Shown here in pieces: positions 9,636-19,072 of a stretch of 64,000 nt of DNA (position 1 is its first letter; every line of letters begins with the position of its first letter). The DNA is from Acidithiobacillus sp. Its GTDB lineage: Bacteria > Pseudomonadota > Gammaproteobacteria > Acidithiobacillales > Acidithiobacillaceae. Where the stretch lies: assembly GCA_028697715.1 (NCBI GenBank), contig JAQVDS010000014.1, positions 1 to 64,000 on the forward strand, in the 5' to 3' direction. Below the pieces are notes generated by a model, which worked only from the letters and a program-made list of their open reading frames with translations, searched no databases and had not been told where the DNA came from. The position numbers and the translations under genes are program-made.

Positions 9636-10430
9636 ATGGACTTTTCAGGGCAGCGTTGGGCCCTTGGTATCGAGTACGATGGTGACGGGTTCTCCGGCTG
9701 GCAGTTGCAGGATGGTCCGCGTACTGTCCAGGGAGAACTGGAGCGGGCTTTGGCCAGCGTTGCCGGCCAGCCGATCCGGGTCAGTGTGGCCGGTCGTACC
9801 GATGCGGGGGTGCACGCCGTCTGCCAGGTGGCACACTTCGATAGTCCGGTTGTCCGCCCAGAGATTGCCTGGGTACGCGGTAGCAATCGTTTTTTGCCGC
9901 GCGATGTCAGTGTTCGTTGGGCACGGGCCGTACCGCAGGATTTCCACGCGCGCTTTTCCGCTACTGGTCGCAGCTATCGTTATCTGATTCTCAATCGTCA
10001 AGAACGTCCTGCTTTGGGTGCCAAAAGAGTGACTTGGGTGCCACGGACGCTCGATCACCCGGCGATGCAGGAAGCGGCCAATCTCTTGCTGGGCACCCAT
10101 GATTTTTCCGCTTTCCGCGCCGCTGGCTGCCAGGCGAAAAATCCTGTACGCAGCTTACGCTGTCTGGAGATTGAACGTCGCGGTGACTTGCTGATCGCGA
10201 CCGTCGAGGCAAATGCCTTCCTGCACCATATGGTGCGCAATCTGATGGGTACGCTGCTGTTCGTCGGTCGGGGAGAGCGTCCAGCCGACTGGGTGGCGGA
10301 GGTTCTGGCGAGTCGCGATCGTCGTCTGGCGGGAACGACAGCTCCGGCAGATGGTTTGTATTTCCTCCGCGCGGCGTATCCTGACAAATATGGGTTGCCG
10401 GAGTGTAGCGACGCCTTTTTCGGAGCATAG
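9636..10430 (+). CDS. truA: tRNA pseudouridine(38-40) synthase TruA
   Basis: Isomerises uridines 38-40 in the anticodon stem of tRNAs. 264 residues. The N-terminal ALGIEYDGDGFSGWQLQ and the catalytic Asp motif AGRTDAGVHA are intact, as are the later blocks ATGRSYRYLILNR, HDFSAFRAAGC and ANAFLHHMVRNLMGTLL. It starts 12 bp after fimV and sits in the conserved fimV-truA-trpF order. Confidence 0.97.
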   Translation: MDFSGQRWALGIEYDGDGFSGWQLQDGPRTVQGELERALASVAGQPIRVSVAGRTDAGVHAVCQVAHFDSPVVRPEIAWVRGSNRFLPRDVSVRWARAVPQDFHARFSATGRSYRYLILNRQERPALGAKRVTWVPRTLDHPAMQEAANLLLGTHDFSAFRAAGCQAKNPVRSLRCLEIERRGDLLIATVEANAFLHHMVRNLMGTLLFVGRGERPADWVAEVLASRDRRLAGTTAPADGLYFLRAAYPDKYGLPECSDAFFGA

Positions 10431-10432
10431 GT

Positions 10433-11077
10433 ATGCAAGAAATTTACAGGGATCCCGTGCGTGTCAAGATCTGTGGTATTACCACTCCAGACGATGCACG
10501 ACTCGCTGCGGCAGTGGGTGCCGATGCCATCGGCCTGGTTTTTTATCCTCCGAGTCCCCGCAATGTGACAATCGTGACAGCGCAGCAGATCCTCGCCGCA
10601 GTACCGCCTTTCGTGACCCGCGTGGGTCTTTTCGTCAACCCACAACGGGCCTGGGTAGAGGAAGTCCTGGCGGCGTGTGCCCTCGATATGTTGCAGTTCC
10701 ATGGCGACGAAGAGCCGGAATTTTGCGTAGGCTTTCAGCGGCCCTATCTCAAGGTTCTGCGCGTGAGCGGGCAGTGTGATCTGCGTCCTTGGCGCGATCG
10801 CTACTCTACGGCGCAGGGCCTTCTCCTGGATAAACGCGACACGCAGGTCTTCGGCGGCTCGGGACGGAGCTTTACCTGGTGGCGTCTGCCGCAGGATTTG
10901 GGTATGCCTCTGATTTTGGCAGGTGGCTTGCAGCCGGACAATGTCGCGACGGCGATTGATCTCGCCCGTCCCTATGCCGTGGATGTCAGCAGCGGGGTGG
11001 AGATTTCGCCAGGACGCAAGGATCGTGGCAAAATGGAGGGATTCATCGCGCAAGCCCGCGCGGCAAGAGAGGCATAG
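10433..11077 (+). CDS. trpF: Phosphoribosylanthranilate isomerase
   Basis: Amadori rearrangement of phosphoribosylanthranilate in tryptophan synthesis. 214 residues, one TIM barrel. The catalytic Cys is in VKICGITTPDDARLA and the catalytic Asp in LLLDKRD. The phosphate-binding loops are ILAGGLQPDNV and VDVSSGVEISPGRKD. It is monofunctional (not fused to TrpC) and lies 2 bp after truA and 3 bp before trpB. The rest of the trp pathway (trpE, G, D, C) is not in the window. Confidence 0.97.
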   Translation: MQEIYRDPVRVKICGITTPDDARLAAAVGADAIGLVFYPPSPRNVTIVTAQQILAAVPPFVTRVGLFVNPQRAWVEEVLAACALDMLQFHGDEEPEFCVGFQRPYLKVLRVSGQCDLRPWRDRYSTAQGLLLDKRDTQVFGGSGRSFTWWRLPQDLGMPLILAGGLQPDNVATAIDLARPYAVDVSSGVEISPGRKDRGKMEGFIAQARAAREA

Positions 11078-11080
11078 AGG

Positions 11081-12280
11081 ATGGCGGTATATCAGCAACC
11101 CGATGAGCGGGGACATTTTGGCGACTATGGCGGGCGTTTCGTCGCCGAGACCCTGATCCCTGCCCTCGACGAACTGCAGCAGGCCTATAAGGCGGCGCAG
11201 AGAGACCCCGCGTTTCAGGCCGAGCTGCACAGCGAATTGCGGCAGTTTGTTGGCCGGCCCAACCCCCTCTATCATGCCCAGCGACTGTCCAGCGAGATTG
11301 GCGGCGCGCAGATCTACCTCAAGCGCGAGGATCTCAACCATACGGGCGCGCACAAGATCAATAACGCCGTGGGGCAGGCGCTGCTCGCGCGGCGCATGGG
11401 CAAACGGCGCCTGATTGCCGAAACCGGGGCAGGGCAGCATGGTGTCGCCACGGCGACGGTGGCCACCCGCTACGGCATGGACTGCGTAGTGTTTATGGGC
11501 GAAGACGACATTCAGCGCCAGTCGAGCAACGTCTACCGGATGCGTCTGCTCGGCGCTCAGGTCGAAGCCGTGCGCAGCGGCTCCCGCACCCTCAAAGATG
11601 CCCTCAACGAAGCCCTCCGCGACTGGGTAAGCAATGTCGAGGACACCTTTTATGTCATCGGCACCGTGGCGGGCCCGCACCCGTATCCGGAGATGGTGCG
11701 CAACTTCCATCGGGTCATCGGTGATGAAGCTCGGGCCCAGTGCCTGGAGCTCACCGGTCGCCTGCCGGATGCTTGTGTTGCCTGTGTCGGTGGTGGCAGC
11801 AATGCCATGGGCCTGTTTTACCCATTCATCGACGACCAGGCGGTGCGTCTGATCGGCGTCGAGGCGGCGGGGCTGGGTCTGGGCACGGGCAAGCACGCCG
11901 CGCCGCTCACGGCGGGCCGTCCCGGCGTGCTGCATGGTAACCGAACCTACTTGATGACGGATGAGAACGGGCAGATCGAAGCGACCCATTCCATTTCTGC
12001 GGGGCTGGATTATCCAGGGGTGGGCCCGGAGCATGCCTACCTCAAAGATACGGGGCGTGCAGAATACGTTGCCGTTACCGACGCAGAGGCACTGGCCGCT
12101 TTCCATCGCCTGAGCCGCGTCGAAGGTATCATTCCCGCGCTGGAAACCTCGCATGCGCTTGCCTATGCCTTCCAGCTGGCGGCGCAGATGCGTGTGGAAC
12201 AAAGTATCGTGGTCAGTCTCTCTGGGCGTGGCGACAAAGACATCCACACCGTAGCAGCCCTGGAGGGTATTCACTTATGA
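11081..12280 (+). CDS. trpB: Tryptophan synthase beta subunit
   Basis: PLP enzyme that condenses indole with serine. 399 residues. PLP-binding Lys92 is in [13 protein letters not shown]; other blocks are [15 protein letters not shown], the monovalent-cation and phosphate loop [12 protein letters not shown], and [16 protein letters not shown]. It works as an alpha2-beta2 complex with TrpA. Its stop codon overlaps the trpA ATG by four bases, as expected for equimolar synthesis. Confidence 0.98.
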   Translation: MAVYQQPDERGHFGDYGGRFVAETLIPALDELQQAYKAAQRDPAFQAELHSELRQFVGRPNPLYHAQRLSSEIGGAQIYLKREDLNHTGAHKINNAVGQALLARRMGKRRLIAETGAGQHGVATATVATRYGMDCVVFMGEDDIQRQSSNVYRMRLLGAQVEAVRSGSRTLKDALNEALRDWVSNVEDTFYVIGTVAGPHPYPEMVRNFHRVIGDEARAQCLELTGRLPDACVACVGGGSNAMGLFYPFIDDQAVRLIGVEAAGLGLGTGKHAAPLTAGRPGVLHGNRTYLMTDENGQIEATHSISAGLDYPGVGPEHAYLKDTGRAEYVAVTDAEALAAFHRLSRVEGIIPALETSHALAYAFQLAAQMRVEQSIVVSLSGRGDKDIHTVAALEGIHL

Positions 12281-13089
12281 GCCGCTTGGCAGCCATGTTT
12301 TCACGCTTGCAGGAATCTCATCGCACTGCCCTGATTCCCTTCCTGACCGCCGGCGATCCCAGTACCACCGGCGTCGTGGCGCTGTTGCATAGCCTCGTGC
12401 GGGCAGGCGCGGATGCCATTGAACTGGGCGTGCCCTTTTCCGACCCGATGGCGGATGGTCCGGTCATCCAGGGATCGAGTGAGCGAGCCCTGGCACGCGG
12501 CGTGAGTTTGCGGCAGGTCTTGGCTTGGGTGCGCGATTTTCGTCGGCAAGATCAAGATACCCCGATCATCCTCATGGGCTACCTCAATCCCATTGAGATC
12601 CTTGGTATGCGGCACTTTGCCGAGGAAGCGGCCGACGCCGGGGTGGATGCCGTGATTGTGGTGGATCTGACCCCCGAAGAGGCAGAGACGGATACTGCGC
12701 TGCTGCGTCAGGCGGGTATCGATCCGATTTTTCTGCTGGCGCCCACCAGTGGTCCGCAGCGGGTTGCCGCGGTCAAACGTCTGGGTAGCGGCTTTGTTTA
12801 CTATGTCTCCCTGCGCGGTATCACTGGTGCGCAACAGCAGGATTGGGACGAAGTGGTCGCTCGCGTGGCGGAATTGCGGCGCGAACTGGCAATGCCCATG
12901 GCCATTGGCTTTGGCATCCGTGATGCGGCTACGGCCAAGCGCCTCGCCGGCAAAGCGGATGCAGTCGTGATCGGCTCGGCGCTGGTGCAGCTACTGCAGC
13001 AGGCCAAAGACGATGAGGATGCCCAGCGCCTGGCCAGCGAGTTTCTGGCGCCTATCCGCGCAGTCCTGGATGAGGAGCTGGGCGCATGA
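12277..13089 (+). CDS. trpA: Tryptophan synthase alpha subunit
   Basis: Cleaves indole-3-glycerol phosphate to indole, which tunnels to TrpB. 270 residues, TIM barrel. The catalytic Glu is in [19 protein letters not shown], the catalytic Asp in VVDLTPEEA, and the phosphate loops are [10 protein letters not shown] and [10 protein letters not shown]. Overlaps trpB and accD by four bases each. Confidence 0.98.
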   Translation: MSRLAAMFSRLQESHRTALIPFLTAGDPSTTGVVALLHSLVRAGADAIELGVPFSDPMADGPVIQGSSERALARGVSLRQVLAWVRDFRRQDQDTPIILMGYLNPIEILGMRHFAEEAADAGVDAVIVVDLTPEEAETDTALLRQAGIDPIFLLAPTSGPQRVAAVKRLGSGFVYYVSLRGITGAQQQDWDEVVARVAELRRELAMPMAIGFGIRDAATAKRLAGKADAVVIGSALVQLLQQAKDDEDAQRLASEFLAPIRAVLDEELGA

Positions 13090-13967
13090 ATTGGTTTAGC
13101 CGCGTTTTGCCGCCCAAAATCAATAAAAAAGTGCCAGAGCAGGAAGCAACGGAAAGCAAGCGCTCAGTGCCCGAGGGACTGTGGTCCAAATGCTCTACTT
13201 GCCAGGCGGTTCTCTACCGCAGTGAGCTCGAAGAAAACCAGCATGTCTGTCCCCACTGTGGACACCACCATCGACTCACGGCACGCCAGCGTCTGCAGTA
13301 TTTTCTCGATCCCGAGCCGCGTTTGGAGATCGGTGCCGATCTGCTTCCCGTCGATCCGCTGCGTTTCAAAGATCAGAAGCGGTACAAGGAGCGCTTGCAG
13401 GAAGCCCAGCAGAAATCGGGCGAGAAGGATGCCCTGGTCGTCATGCGCGGCTTGCTCGAAGGGCAGCCGGTGGTCGCCGCCGCCTTTGCCTTTGAGTTCA
13501 TGGGCGGCAGTATGGGCTCAGTGGTTGGGGCACGCTTCGTCAAGGCGGCCGAGAGTGCCTTGGTGGAGCGCTGTCCGCTCATCTGCTTTAGCGCCAGTGG
13601 CGGTGCACGGATGCAGGAGGGGCTGCTGTCTTTGTTGCAGATGGCCAAGACTGCGGCCGTCATCGAGCGCCTGGGCAAGGCACGAATTCCCTACATTTCG
13701 GTGCTTACCGACCCAACCATGGGTGGCGTCTCGGCGAGTCTTGCGACTCTGGGCGATATCCTCATTGCCGAACCCAACGCCTTGATCGGTTTTGCCGGGC
13801 CGCGGGTCATCGAACAAACCATTCGCGAAAAATTGCCCGAGGGTTTTCAGCGCGCAGAATATCTGCTCGAGCACGGGGCCATCGATCAGATTGTCGACCG
13901 GCGCCAATTGCGCTCCAGCATTGCCCGTCAGATCGGCATGCTGATGCAGGCAGAGCACTCCGCCTGA
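13086..13967 (+). CDS. accD: Acetyl-CoA carboxylase carboxyltransferase beta subunit
   Basis: Together with AccA (not in the window) transfers the carboxyl group from biotin to acetyl-CoA for fatty acid synthesis. 293 residues. An N-terminal zinc ribbon has CSTC at about 38-41 and CPHC some 20 residues later. The crotonase-fold core has [41 protein letters not shown] and [11 protein letters not shown]. Starts at the ATGA overlap with trpA. Co-transcription with trp and folC genes is the common gamma-proteobacterial layout. Confidence 0.97.
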   Translation: MNWFSRVLPPKINKKVPEQEATESKRSVPEGLWSKCSTCQAVLYRSELEENQHVCPHCGHHHRLTARQRLQYFLDPEPRLEIGADLLPVDPLRFKDQKRYKERLQEAQQKSGEKDALVVMRGLLEGQPVVAAAFAFEFMGGSMGSVVGARFVKAAESALVERCPLICFSASGGARMQEGLLSLLQMAKTAAVIERLGKARIPYISVLTDPTMGGVSASLATLGDILIAEPNALIGFAGPRVIEQTIREKLPEGFQRAEYLLEHGAIDQIVDRRQLRSSIARQIGMLMQAEHSA

Positions 13968-13974
13968 TGCCGAC

Positions 13975-15258
13975 ATGAGCGGCACGGTCGACGCCGAAGA
14001 CGCTGAATCGTTGCTGCAGCGGCTGGCCGGGTCCCCCCAACGCATCGAACTCGGGCTGGAGAGGATGTGCGCCGCCATGCAGCGCCTCGGCATTCCTGAA
14101 AATCTGCCATTCCCGGTGATCACGGTTGCCGGAACCAACGGTAAAGGCTCGGTGCTCGCCTACCTCGAAGCCCTGTATCAACAATCCGCTTACCGCTGCG
14201 CTGCGTACTCCAGCCCGCACATCTGGCGCTTTGCCGAGCGTCTGCGGGTGGCCGGCGAGCCGTTGCCCGATCGGTGTTGGCGAGAAAAATTTGCGGCACT
14301 TGTCTCTCTGGCAGAGGAAATTCCACTCACCTATTTCGAGTTGAGTACCCTGGCCGCGCTGCTCCTCTGTCTGGACGAGGCGCCGGATCTGGCCATTCTC
14401 GAAGTGGGCCTGGGCGGGCGGCTCGATGCGGTGAATGCGATAGACGCGGACATTGCCATTATCAGTTCTATCGATCTCGATCATCAGGCGCTACTCGGCC
14501 CGGATCGCGAGAGCATCGGCCGCGAAAAGGCCGGTATTCTGCGTCCTGGGCGGCCCGTACTTTACGGAGACAGGGAATCTCCCTGTGCAAGTGTTTTGAC
14601 TGCCGCGGAGCAGCGCGCTGCGCCACTTTGGCTGCTCGGACGGGACTTTGATCTGGATGCCTCGGGCCGCTGGCAGGCGGGCGCCACAAGCACTTCGGCG
14701 CCGCCGCCAATGCTCGATAGCGCCGCGCAACGGGCGAATCTGGCACTTGCCCTGGCGGCTGTTTACCAATTGCGCGCAAGATTGCCGCAGGCCTGGCCGC
14801 CGCAAGAACGGTGGCGCTTTACTCCGCGTCTCCTGGGGCGTAGTCAGTGGCTACAGCCATGGGGCGAGGATGGGCCGCGGCTGTTGGTGGATGTCGCCCA
14901 CAATCCCCAGGCGGTCCGCGCTCTGGCCGACACCCTGGCGGGGCAATCCGGGCGAATTTTCGCCTGTTGGGGCATGATGGCGGACAAAGATCTTGCCGCC
15001 AGCGTTGCGCCTTTGCGCGCTAAGGTCGACGCCTGGGCGTTGCTGGAGATGCCGGATAATCCGCGCGCCGCTTCCCCTGCACAGTTGCGCGAGCAGTTAG
15101 CGGACGAGGATATCTGTTGCGAACTATCGTTGATCGACCTTCCCGAACACTTGCGGCGCTGGGCCGCGGAGCTCGGCAGCGATGACATCCTACTCTGTTT
15201 CGGCTCTTTCCATGTGCTGTCGGCACTGCCGTCGGAGTGGTTCGGCTACGCCCCATGA
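13975..15258 (+). CDS. folC: Bifunctional dihydrofolate synthase/folylpolyglutamate synthase
   Basis: Adds glutamate to dihydropteroate and to folates. 427 residues, Mur-ligase fold. The P-loop is VAGTNGKGSVLAYL; SPHIWRFAERLRV and LSTLAALL follow. LEVGLGGRLDAVNAID and DLDHQALLG carry the metal and carbamyl-lysine region, and LLVDVAHNPQAVRALADTL starts the C-terminal domain. Overlaps cvpA by four bases. Confidence 0.96.
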   Translation: MSGTVDAEDAESLLQRLAGSPQRIELGLERMCAAMQRLGIPENLPFPVITVAGTNGKGSVLAYLEALYQQSAYRCAAYSSPHIWRFAERLRVAGEPLPDRCWREKFAALVSLAEEIPLTYFELSTLAALLLCLDEAPDLAILEVGLGGRLDAVNAIDADIAIISSIDLDHQALLGPDRESIGREKAGILRPGRPVLYGDRESPCASVLTAAEQRAAPLWLLGRDFDLDASGRWQAGATSTSAPPPMLDSAAQRANLALALAAVYQLRARLPQAWPPQERWRFTPRLLGRSQWLQPWGEDGPRLLVDVAHNPQAVRALADTLAGQSGRIFACWGMMADKDLAASVAPLRAKVDAWALLEMPDNPRAASPAQLREQLADEDICCELSLIDLPEHLRRWAAELGSDDILLCFGSFHVLSALPSEWFGYAP

Positions 15259-15776
15259 CTTGGCTCGACGTGGCGGTTGTTGCCATCTTTCTTCTCAGCG
15301 CTCTGTGGGGCGTGGCACGCGGGATGATCCGTGAATTCTTCGCGGTAGTGGGTTGGGTGGGCGGCGTGTATGTCGCCTGGCGTTGGGGCGAAAGCCTGGC
15401 GGCCCCGCTTCTGGTGGGGCACCTGCCCGTCGAGTGGGTGCATCCAGTCGCGGATTTTGCCCTGTTTTTTTTGGTTCTTGCGGCGACCACTATGCTTTCC
15501 TTCCTGCTCCGTGGAACGCTCTACAGCGTTGGTTTCAGTATCCCTGATCGCTTGGTCGGCGGCGCTTTTGGCTTGCTGCGTGCTGCCGCCATCATTGCGC
15601 TTGTGATACTTTTGGCCCAGAGTTTTCACTTGAATGACGCGGCCTGGTGGCGCCAGTCCTGGCTCGGGCAAGCGCAAGTGGAAGATCTGGCGCGTTCGGT
15701 GACGGCACCAGCGGTATCTTTTTGGGAGTTACACACACGTGGAAAAAGCGTTGCCCCAGTTGTCAGTGCTCGATGA
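15255..15776 (+). CDS. cvpA: Colicin V production-family inner-membrane protein CvpA
   Basis: 173 residues with four hydrophobic segments: about 4-22, 28-45, 63-85 and 98-120. The N-terminal TWLDVAVVAIFLLSALWGVARGMIREF is the family pattern. The protein is needed for envelope robustness in enterics and is almost always encoded upstream of purF, as here. The ATG at 15255 forms ATGA with the folC stop. Its 3' end overlaps the purF start by 38 bp. Confidence 0.94.
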   Translation: MTWLDVAVVAIFLLSALWGVARGMIREFFAVVGWVGGVYVAWRWGESLAAPLLVGHLPVEWVHPVADFALFFLVLAATTMLSFLLRGTLYSVGFSIPDRLVGGAFGLLRAAAIIALVILLAQSFHLNDAAWWRQSWLGQAQVEDLARSVTAPAVSFWELHTRGKSVAPVVSAR

Positions 15777-17184
15777 TGATCACTTCCATGACGAATGTGG
15801 TGTCATCGGGGTCTTTGGTCATCCCGAAGCGGCCAATCTGGCCTATCTCGGGCTCTATGCCTTGCAACACCGTGGCCAGGAGTCCGCTGGGATTGTCGCC
15901 GCCGATGAGGGCAAATTGTGCAGTCACCGCGGCATGGGACGGGTCGCCGATATCTTCGGTAGCAAGGAGCTGAGCAAACTGCCTGGAACGCAAGCCATCG
16001 GTCATGTTCGCTATTCGACGGCGGGTGGCTCGGTGCTGCAGAACACCCAGCCGATATTCATCAATTATCGCTACGGCTCCTTTGCCGTGGGCCACAATGG
16101 TAACCTCGTCAACGCCTTGGAGCTGCGCCATCGGCTGGAGCAGGATGGCGCGATCTTCCATACCGATATGGACACGGAAGTGATTGTCCATCTCCTGGCT
16201 CGGGTGCCCGGCAAGGACGCCGGAGAACGCCTGAGCGCGGCTTTGCAGCAGGTATCGGGCGCCTATTCCCTGGTCTGTCTGACCGAAACCCGGCTGATTG
16301 GGGTGCGCGACCCGATGGGTTTCCGCCCGCTGGTGCTGGGTCGCTTTATCGACTCCGGCGGTTTCGTCCTCGCTTCCGAGACCTGTGCCCTCGATCTCAT
16401 GGGCGCGGAATTTGTGCGTGATGTGGCGCCGGGGGAGATGGTCATCATCTCCGCTTCCGGCATCGAGAGCCGTCAGGCTTTGCCCGAGACGGCGCGCCGC
16501 ATGTGTATCTTCGAGTACCTGTATTTTGCCCGCCCTGACAGCGTACTTGACGGTATCCATGTCTACTCGGCACGTAAGCGTATCGGGCACGTCCTCGCGC
16601 GTTTGCATCCCCGCGATGCGGATATCGTGGTGCCGGTGCCGGACTCGGGTGTCGCGGCGGCCATGGGTTACGCCGAGGCCTCGGGCCTTCCCTTTGAACT
16701 CGGTTTGATCCGTAACCATTATGTTGGCCGTACCTTCATTCAACCGGCACAGCGCGGGCGTGATTTTGGTGTTCGCGTCAAGCTCAACGCCCAGCCGGAA
16801 ATTCTCAAGGGCAAGCGCGTGGTTCTGGTGGATGATTCCATTGTTCGTGGTACGACGAGCGCAAAAATCGTCCATCTGATACGTGCGGCTGGCGCCAGGG
16901 AAATCCATTTCCTGTCGAGCTCTCCGCCAACCACCGGCCCCTGTTACTATGGCATCGATACGCCGGACCGTGCGCAGCTCATTGCGGCGCAGCATAGCGT
17001 CGACGAAATCTGTAAGATGATCGGCGCCGATAGCTTGGGGTACTTGACGGTGGACGCCCTCTACGAGGCTGTTGGCAAGCGTGAGCTGGGCTTTTGCGAT
17101 GCGTGCTTCAGTGGCGATTATCCGATTCCCGTGCCAACGCCGGGCAAAGGTCACCAATTGCATTTATTGAAGGAGCTACGATGA
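15739..17184 (+). CDS. purF: Amidophosphoribosyltransferase (Fe-S cluster type)
   Basis: First committed step of purine synthesis: PRPP plus glutamine to phosphoribosylamine. 481 residues. GTG start with GGGAG 9 nt upstream, inside cvpA. The Ntn glutaminase nucleophile is Cys20 in DECGVIGVFG, preceded by a 19-residue propeptide, which must be removed for activity. Cysteines at MCIFEYLYF, GPCYYGID and FCDACFSG match the four cluster ligands of the Bacillus-type enzyme, unlike the cluster-free E. coli type. The PRPP-binding motif is VVLVDDSIVRGTTS. Confidence 0.97.
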   Translation: MEKALPQLSVLDDDHFHDECGVIGVFGHPEAANLAYLGLYALQHRGQESAGIVAADEGKLCSHRGMGRVADIFGSKELSKLPGTQAIGHVRYSTAGGSVLQNTQPIFINYRYGSFAVGHNGNLVNALELRHRLEQDGAIFHTDMDTEVIVHLLARVPGKDAGERLSAALQQVSGAYSLVCLTETRLIGVRDPMGFRPLVLGRFIDSGGFVLASETCALDLMGAEFVRDVAPGEMVIISASGIESRQALPETARRMCIFEYLYFARPDSVLDGIHVYSARKRIGHVLARLHPRDADIVVPVPDSGVAAAMGYAEASGLPFELGLIRNHYVGRTFIQPAQRGRDFGVRVKLNAQPEILKGKRVVLVDDSIVRGTTSAKIVHLIRAAGAREIHFLSSSPPTTGPCYYGIDTPDRAQLIAAQHSVDEICKMIGADSLGYLTVDALYEAVGKRELGFCDACFSGDYPIPVPTPGKGHQLHLLKELR

Positions 17185-18377
17185 AGGACGAAGATTGGTT
17201 GGCAGGTCTGCACCCGGAAACCCTGGCGATCCGTGCCGGCACCCGGCGCACGGCGGAGGGAGAACATTCGGAGGCCATTTTCCCAACCTCCAGTTTTGTT
17301 TTTGCCTCTGCCGAGGAGGCCGCCGAGCGCTTCGCCGGTCGTGAGGCGGGTAACATCTACGCTCGCTTCACCAACCCCACGACCCGCATACTCGAAGAAC
17401 GCCTGGCCGCCCTGGAGGGGGCAGACGACTGTATCGCCACCGCCTCCGGGATGGCCGCTTGTCTTACGGCATTCATGGGTTCGCTGCAGGCCGGTGATCA
17501 TATCGTGGCCTCGCGTTCGCTTTTTGGTACCACGGTGCAGCTGCTGCAAAAGATCCTGGCGCGCTTTGCCGTCGAGACTACCTTTGTGCCGCTCACCGAT
17601 CTTTCTGCCTGGGAGGCGGCCATCCGCCCCAATACGCGGATGTTGTTCCTCGAAACCCCCTCGAATCCCCTGACCGAGGTCGGTGATCTGGAGGCGCTGG
17701 CGCGACTGGCGCATGCGCACGATGCCCTGCTGGTGGTCGACAACTGCTTTTGTACTCCGGTGTTACAGCAGCCCATGCGCTGGGGTGCGGATCTCGTTTT
17801 GCATTCCAATACCAAGTATATCGATGGGCAGGGGCGAACCCTGGGCGGTGCCGTCTGTGGCCGGCGCGAACTGCTGGATGGGCCGCGGAATTTTCTGCGC
17901 ACTGCCGGACCCAGTCTCAGCCCTTTCAATGCCTGGGTACAACTGAAGGGGCTGGAAACCTTGTCTCTGCGCATGGAACGCCACTGCGCCAATGCCGCTG
18001 ATCTGGCGGCATGGCTGCAGAGTCTGCCGGAAGTGGAAAAGGTATATTACCCAGGTCTGCCGGAGCACCCGCAGGCAGACCTAGTGCACAAGCAGCAACG
18101 TCTGCCGGGAGGCATCCTGTCTTTTGTGCTGCGGGGAGGGCAGCCAGCGGCCTGGGCCTTGATGGATCGTCTGCGGATTTTTTCGCGCACGGCCAATCTC
18201 GGAGATGCGAAAAGCACGGTGACCCATCCTGCCAGCACCACCCACAGTCGGGTGAGTGCCGAAGAACGCCAGGCGGCTGGCATCCAGGATGGATTGCTGC
18301 GCTTGAGTGTCGGCCTGGAGCACGTCGATGATCTGCGCGAGGATTTGCAGCGCGCCCTGGCGGACTTGTCGCGCTGA
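17181..18377 (+). CDS. metZ: O-succinylhomoserine sulfhydrylase
   Basis: PLP enzyme that makes homocysteine directly from an acylhomoserine and sulfide in methionine synthesis. 398 residues. PLP Lys lies in LHSNTKYIDGQGRTLGG; the IDGQGR extension after the lysine is typical of MetZ rather than MetB or MetC. Other blocks are YARFTNPTTR and ASGMAACLTAF. The ATG at 17181 has AGGAG upstream and overlaps the purF stop (ATGA). It is the last gene of the leuB supercluster. O-acetylhomoserine as substrate cannot be excluded by eye. Confidence 0.93.
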   Translation: MKDEDWLAGLHPETLAIRAGTRRTAEGEHSEAIFPTSSFVFASAEEAAERFAGREAGNIYARFTNPTTRILEERLAALEGADDCIATASGMAACLTAFMGSLQAGDHIVASRSLFGTTVQLLQKILARFAVETTFVPLTDLSAWEAAIRPNTRMLFLETPSNPLTEVGDLEALARLAHAHDALLVVDNCFCTPVLQQPMRWGADLVLHSNTKYIDGQGRTLGGAVCGRRELLDGPRNFLRTAGPSLSPFNAWVQLKGLETLSLRMERHCANAADLAAWLQSLPEVEKVYYPGLPEHPQADLVHKQQRLPGGILSFVLRGGQPAAWALMDRLRIFSRTANLGDAKSTVTHPASTTHSRVSAEERQAAGIQDGLLRLSVGLEHVDDLREDLQRALADLSR

Positions 18378-18440
18378 ATTTTTGCGCTATGCTCAAAATG
18401 TGGGCAGCTCATGGGGAGCTCGCCAGAGGAGAAGAACAAG

Positions 18441-19034
18441 ATGACCAAATTTCGCCCCTTACAGATCTCCAGGCTCCATTCCGACACCCAGTTGACCTAT
18501 TTCAACAATGGGTTGCCGTTGCATGTTTCGCTGGAGGATAGCGCCCTGAAGGTGATGACCGACCTGCAGCGCGTACCGGCGGTCAGCGTGCATCCGGAAT
18601 CCACCATCGATGCAGCTTTGCAACGCATGGTGCATGGCGGTGTGCGTATGCTCTTTGTGCTCGATGCCATGGGTGAGCTGGTGGGTATGGTCACCGCCCG
18701 CGACCTCATGGGAGAAAAACCGGTGCGTGTTGCGACGCAAGAGCAGATGCCGCGAGACGAGGTGCGGGTTGCCGACGTCATGACCCGCCGCGGCCAGATC
18801 GAGGTGCTCGATTTTGACGAAGTGAGTCGCTCTACCGTGGGTGACTTGGTACTGACTATGAAGCAGATGGGGCGGCAGCACGCGCTGGTCGAAGAAAAGA
18901 ATCCGCAGCCGCAGGTGCGCGGCGTTTTTTCGGCGAGTCAGATCGCTCGTCAGCTTGGTGTGCAGATCGATACCGGTGGTGCGGTGCAGAGTTTCAGCGA
19001 ACTGGAGAAATTGCTCGTCGATCATGATAGTTGA
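18441..19034 (+). CDS. Two-CBS-domain protein
   Basis: 197 residues, soluble. The start is the ATG at 18441, with GAGGAG about 9 nt upstream; a small hairpin AGCTC/GAGCT at 18406-18420 sits just before the ribosome site. Two CBS repeats occupy about 45-110 (PAVSVHPESTIDAALQRMVHGGVRMLFVLDAMGELVGMVTARDL in part) and 110-190. CBS pairs usually bind adenosine nucleotides and gate a partner protein. The next gene encodes a CNNM/CBS membrane protein, so a regulatory link is possible. No enzymatic domain is present. Confidence 0.85.
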   Translation: MTKFRPLQISRLHSDTQLTYFNNGLPLHVSLEDSALKVMTDLQRVPAVSVHPESTIDAALQRMVHGGVRMLFVLDAMGELVGMVTARDLMGEKPVRVATQEQMPRDEVRVADVMTRRGQIEVLDFDEVSRSTVGDLVLTMKQMGRQHALVEEKNPQPQVRGVFSASQIARQLGVQIDTGGAVQSFSELEKLLVDHDS

Positions 19035-19072
19035 CCGAAGTAGCGGGCTCGGGCAGGAGGAGGCCGTTCTTC

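Noticed and set aside
10055..12274. Very long minus-strand open frame (739 codons) opposite truA-trpF-trpB
   Set aside because: It is antisense to three unmistakable genes and its translation matches no family; it is a product of high GC codon bias.
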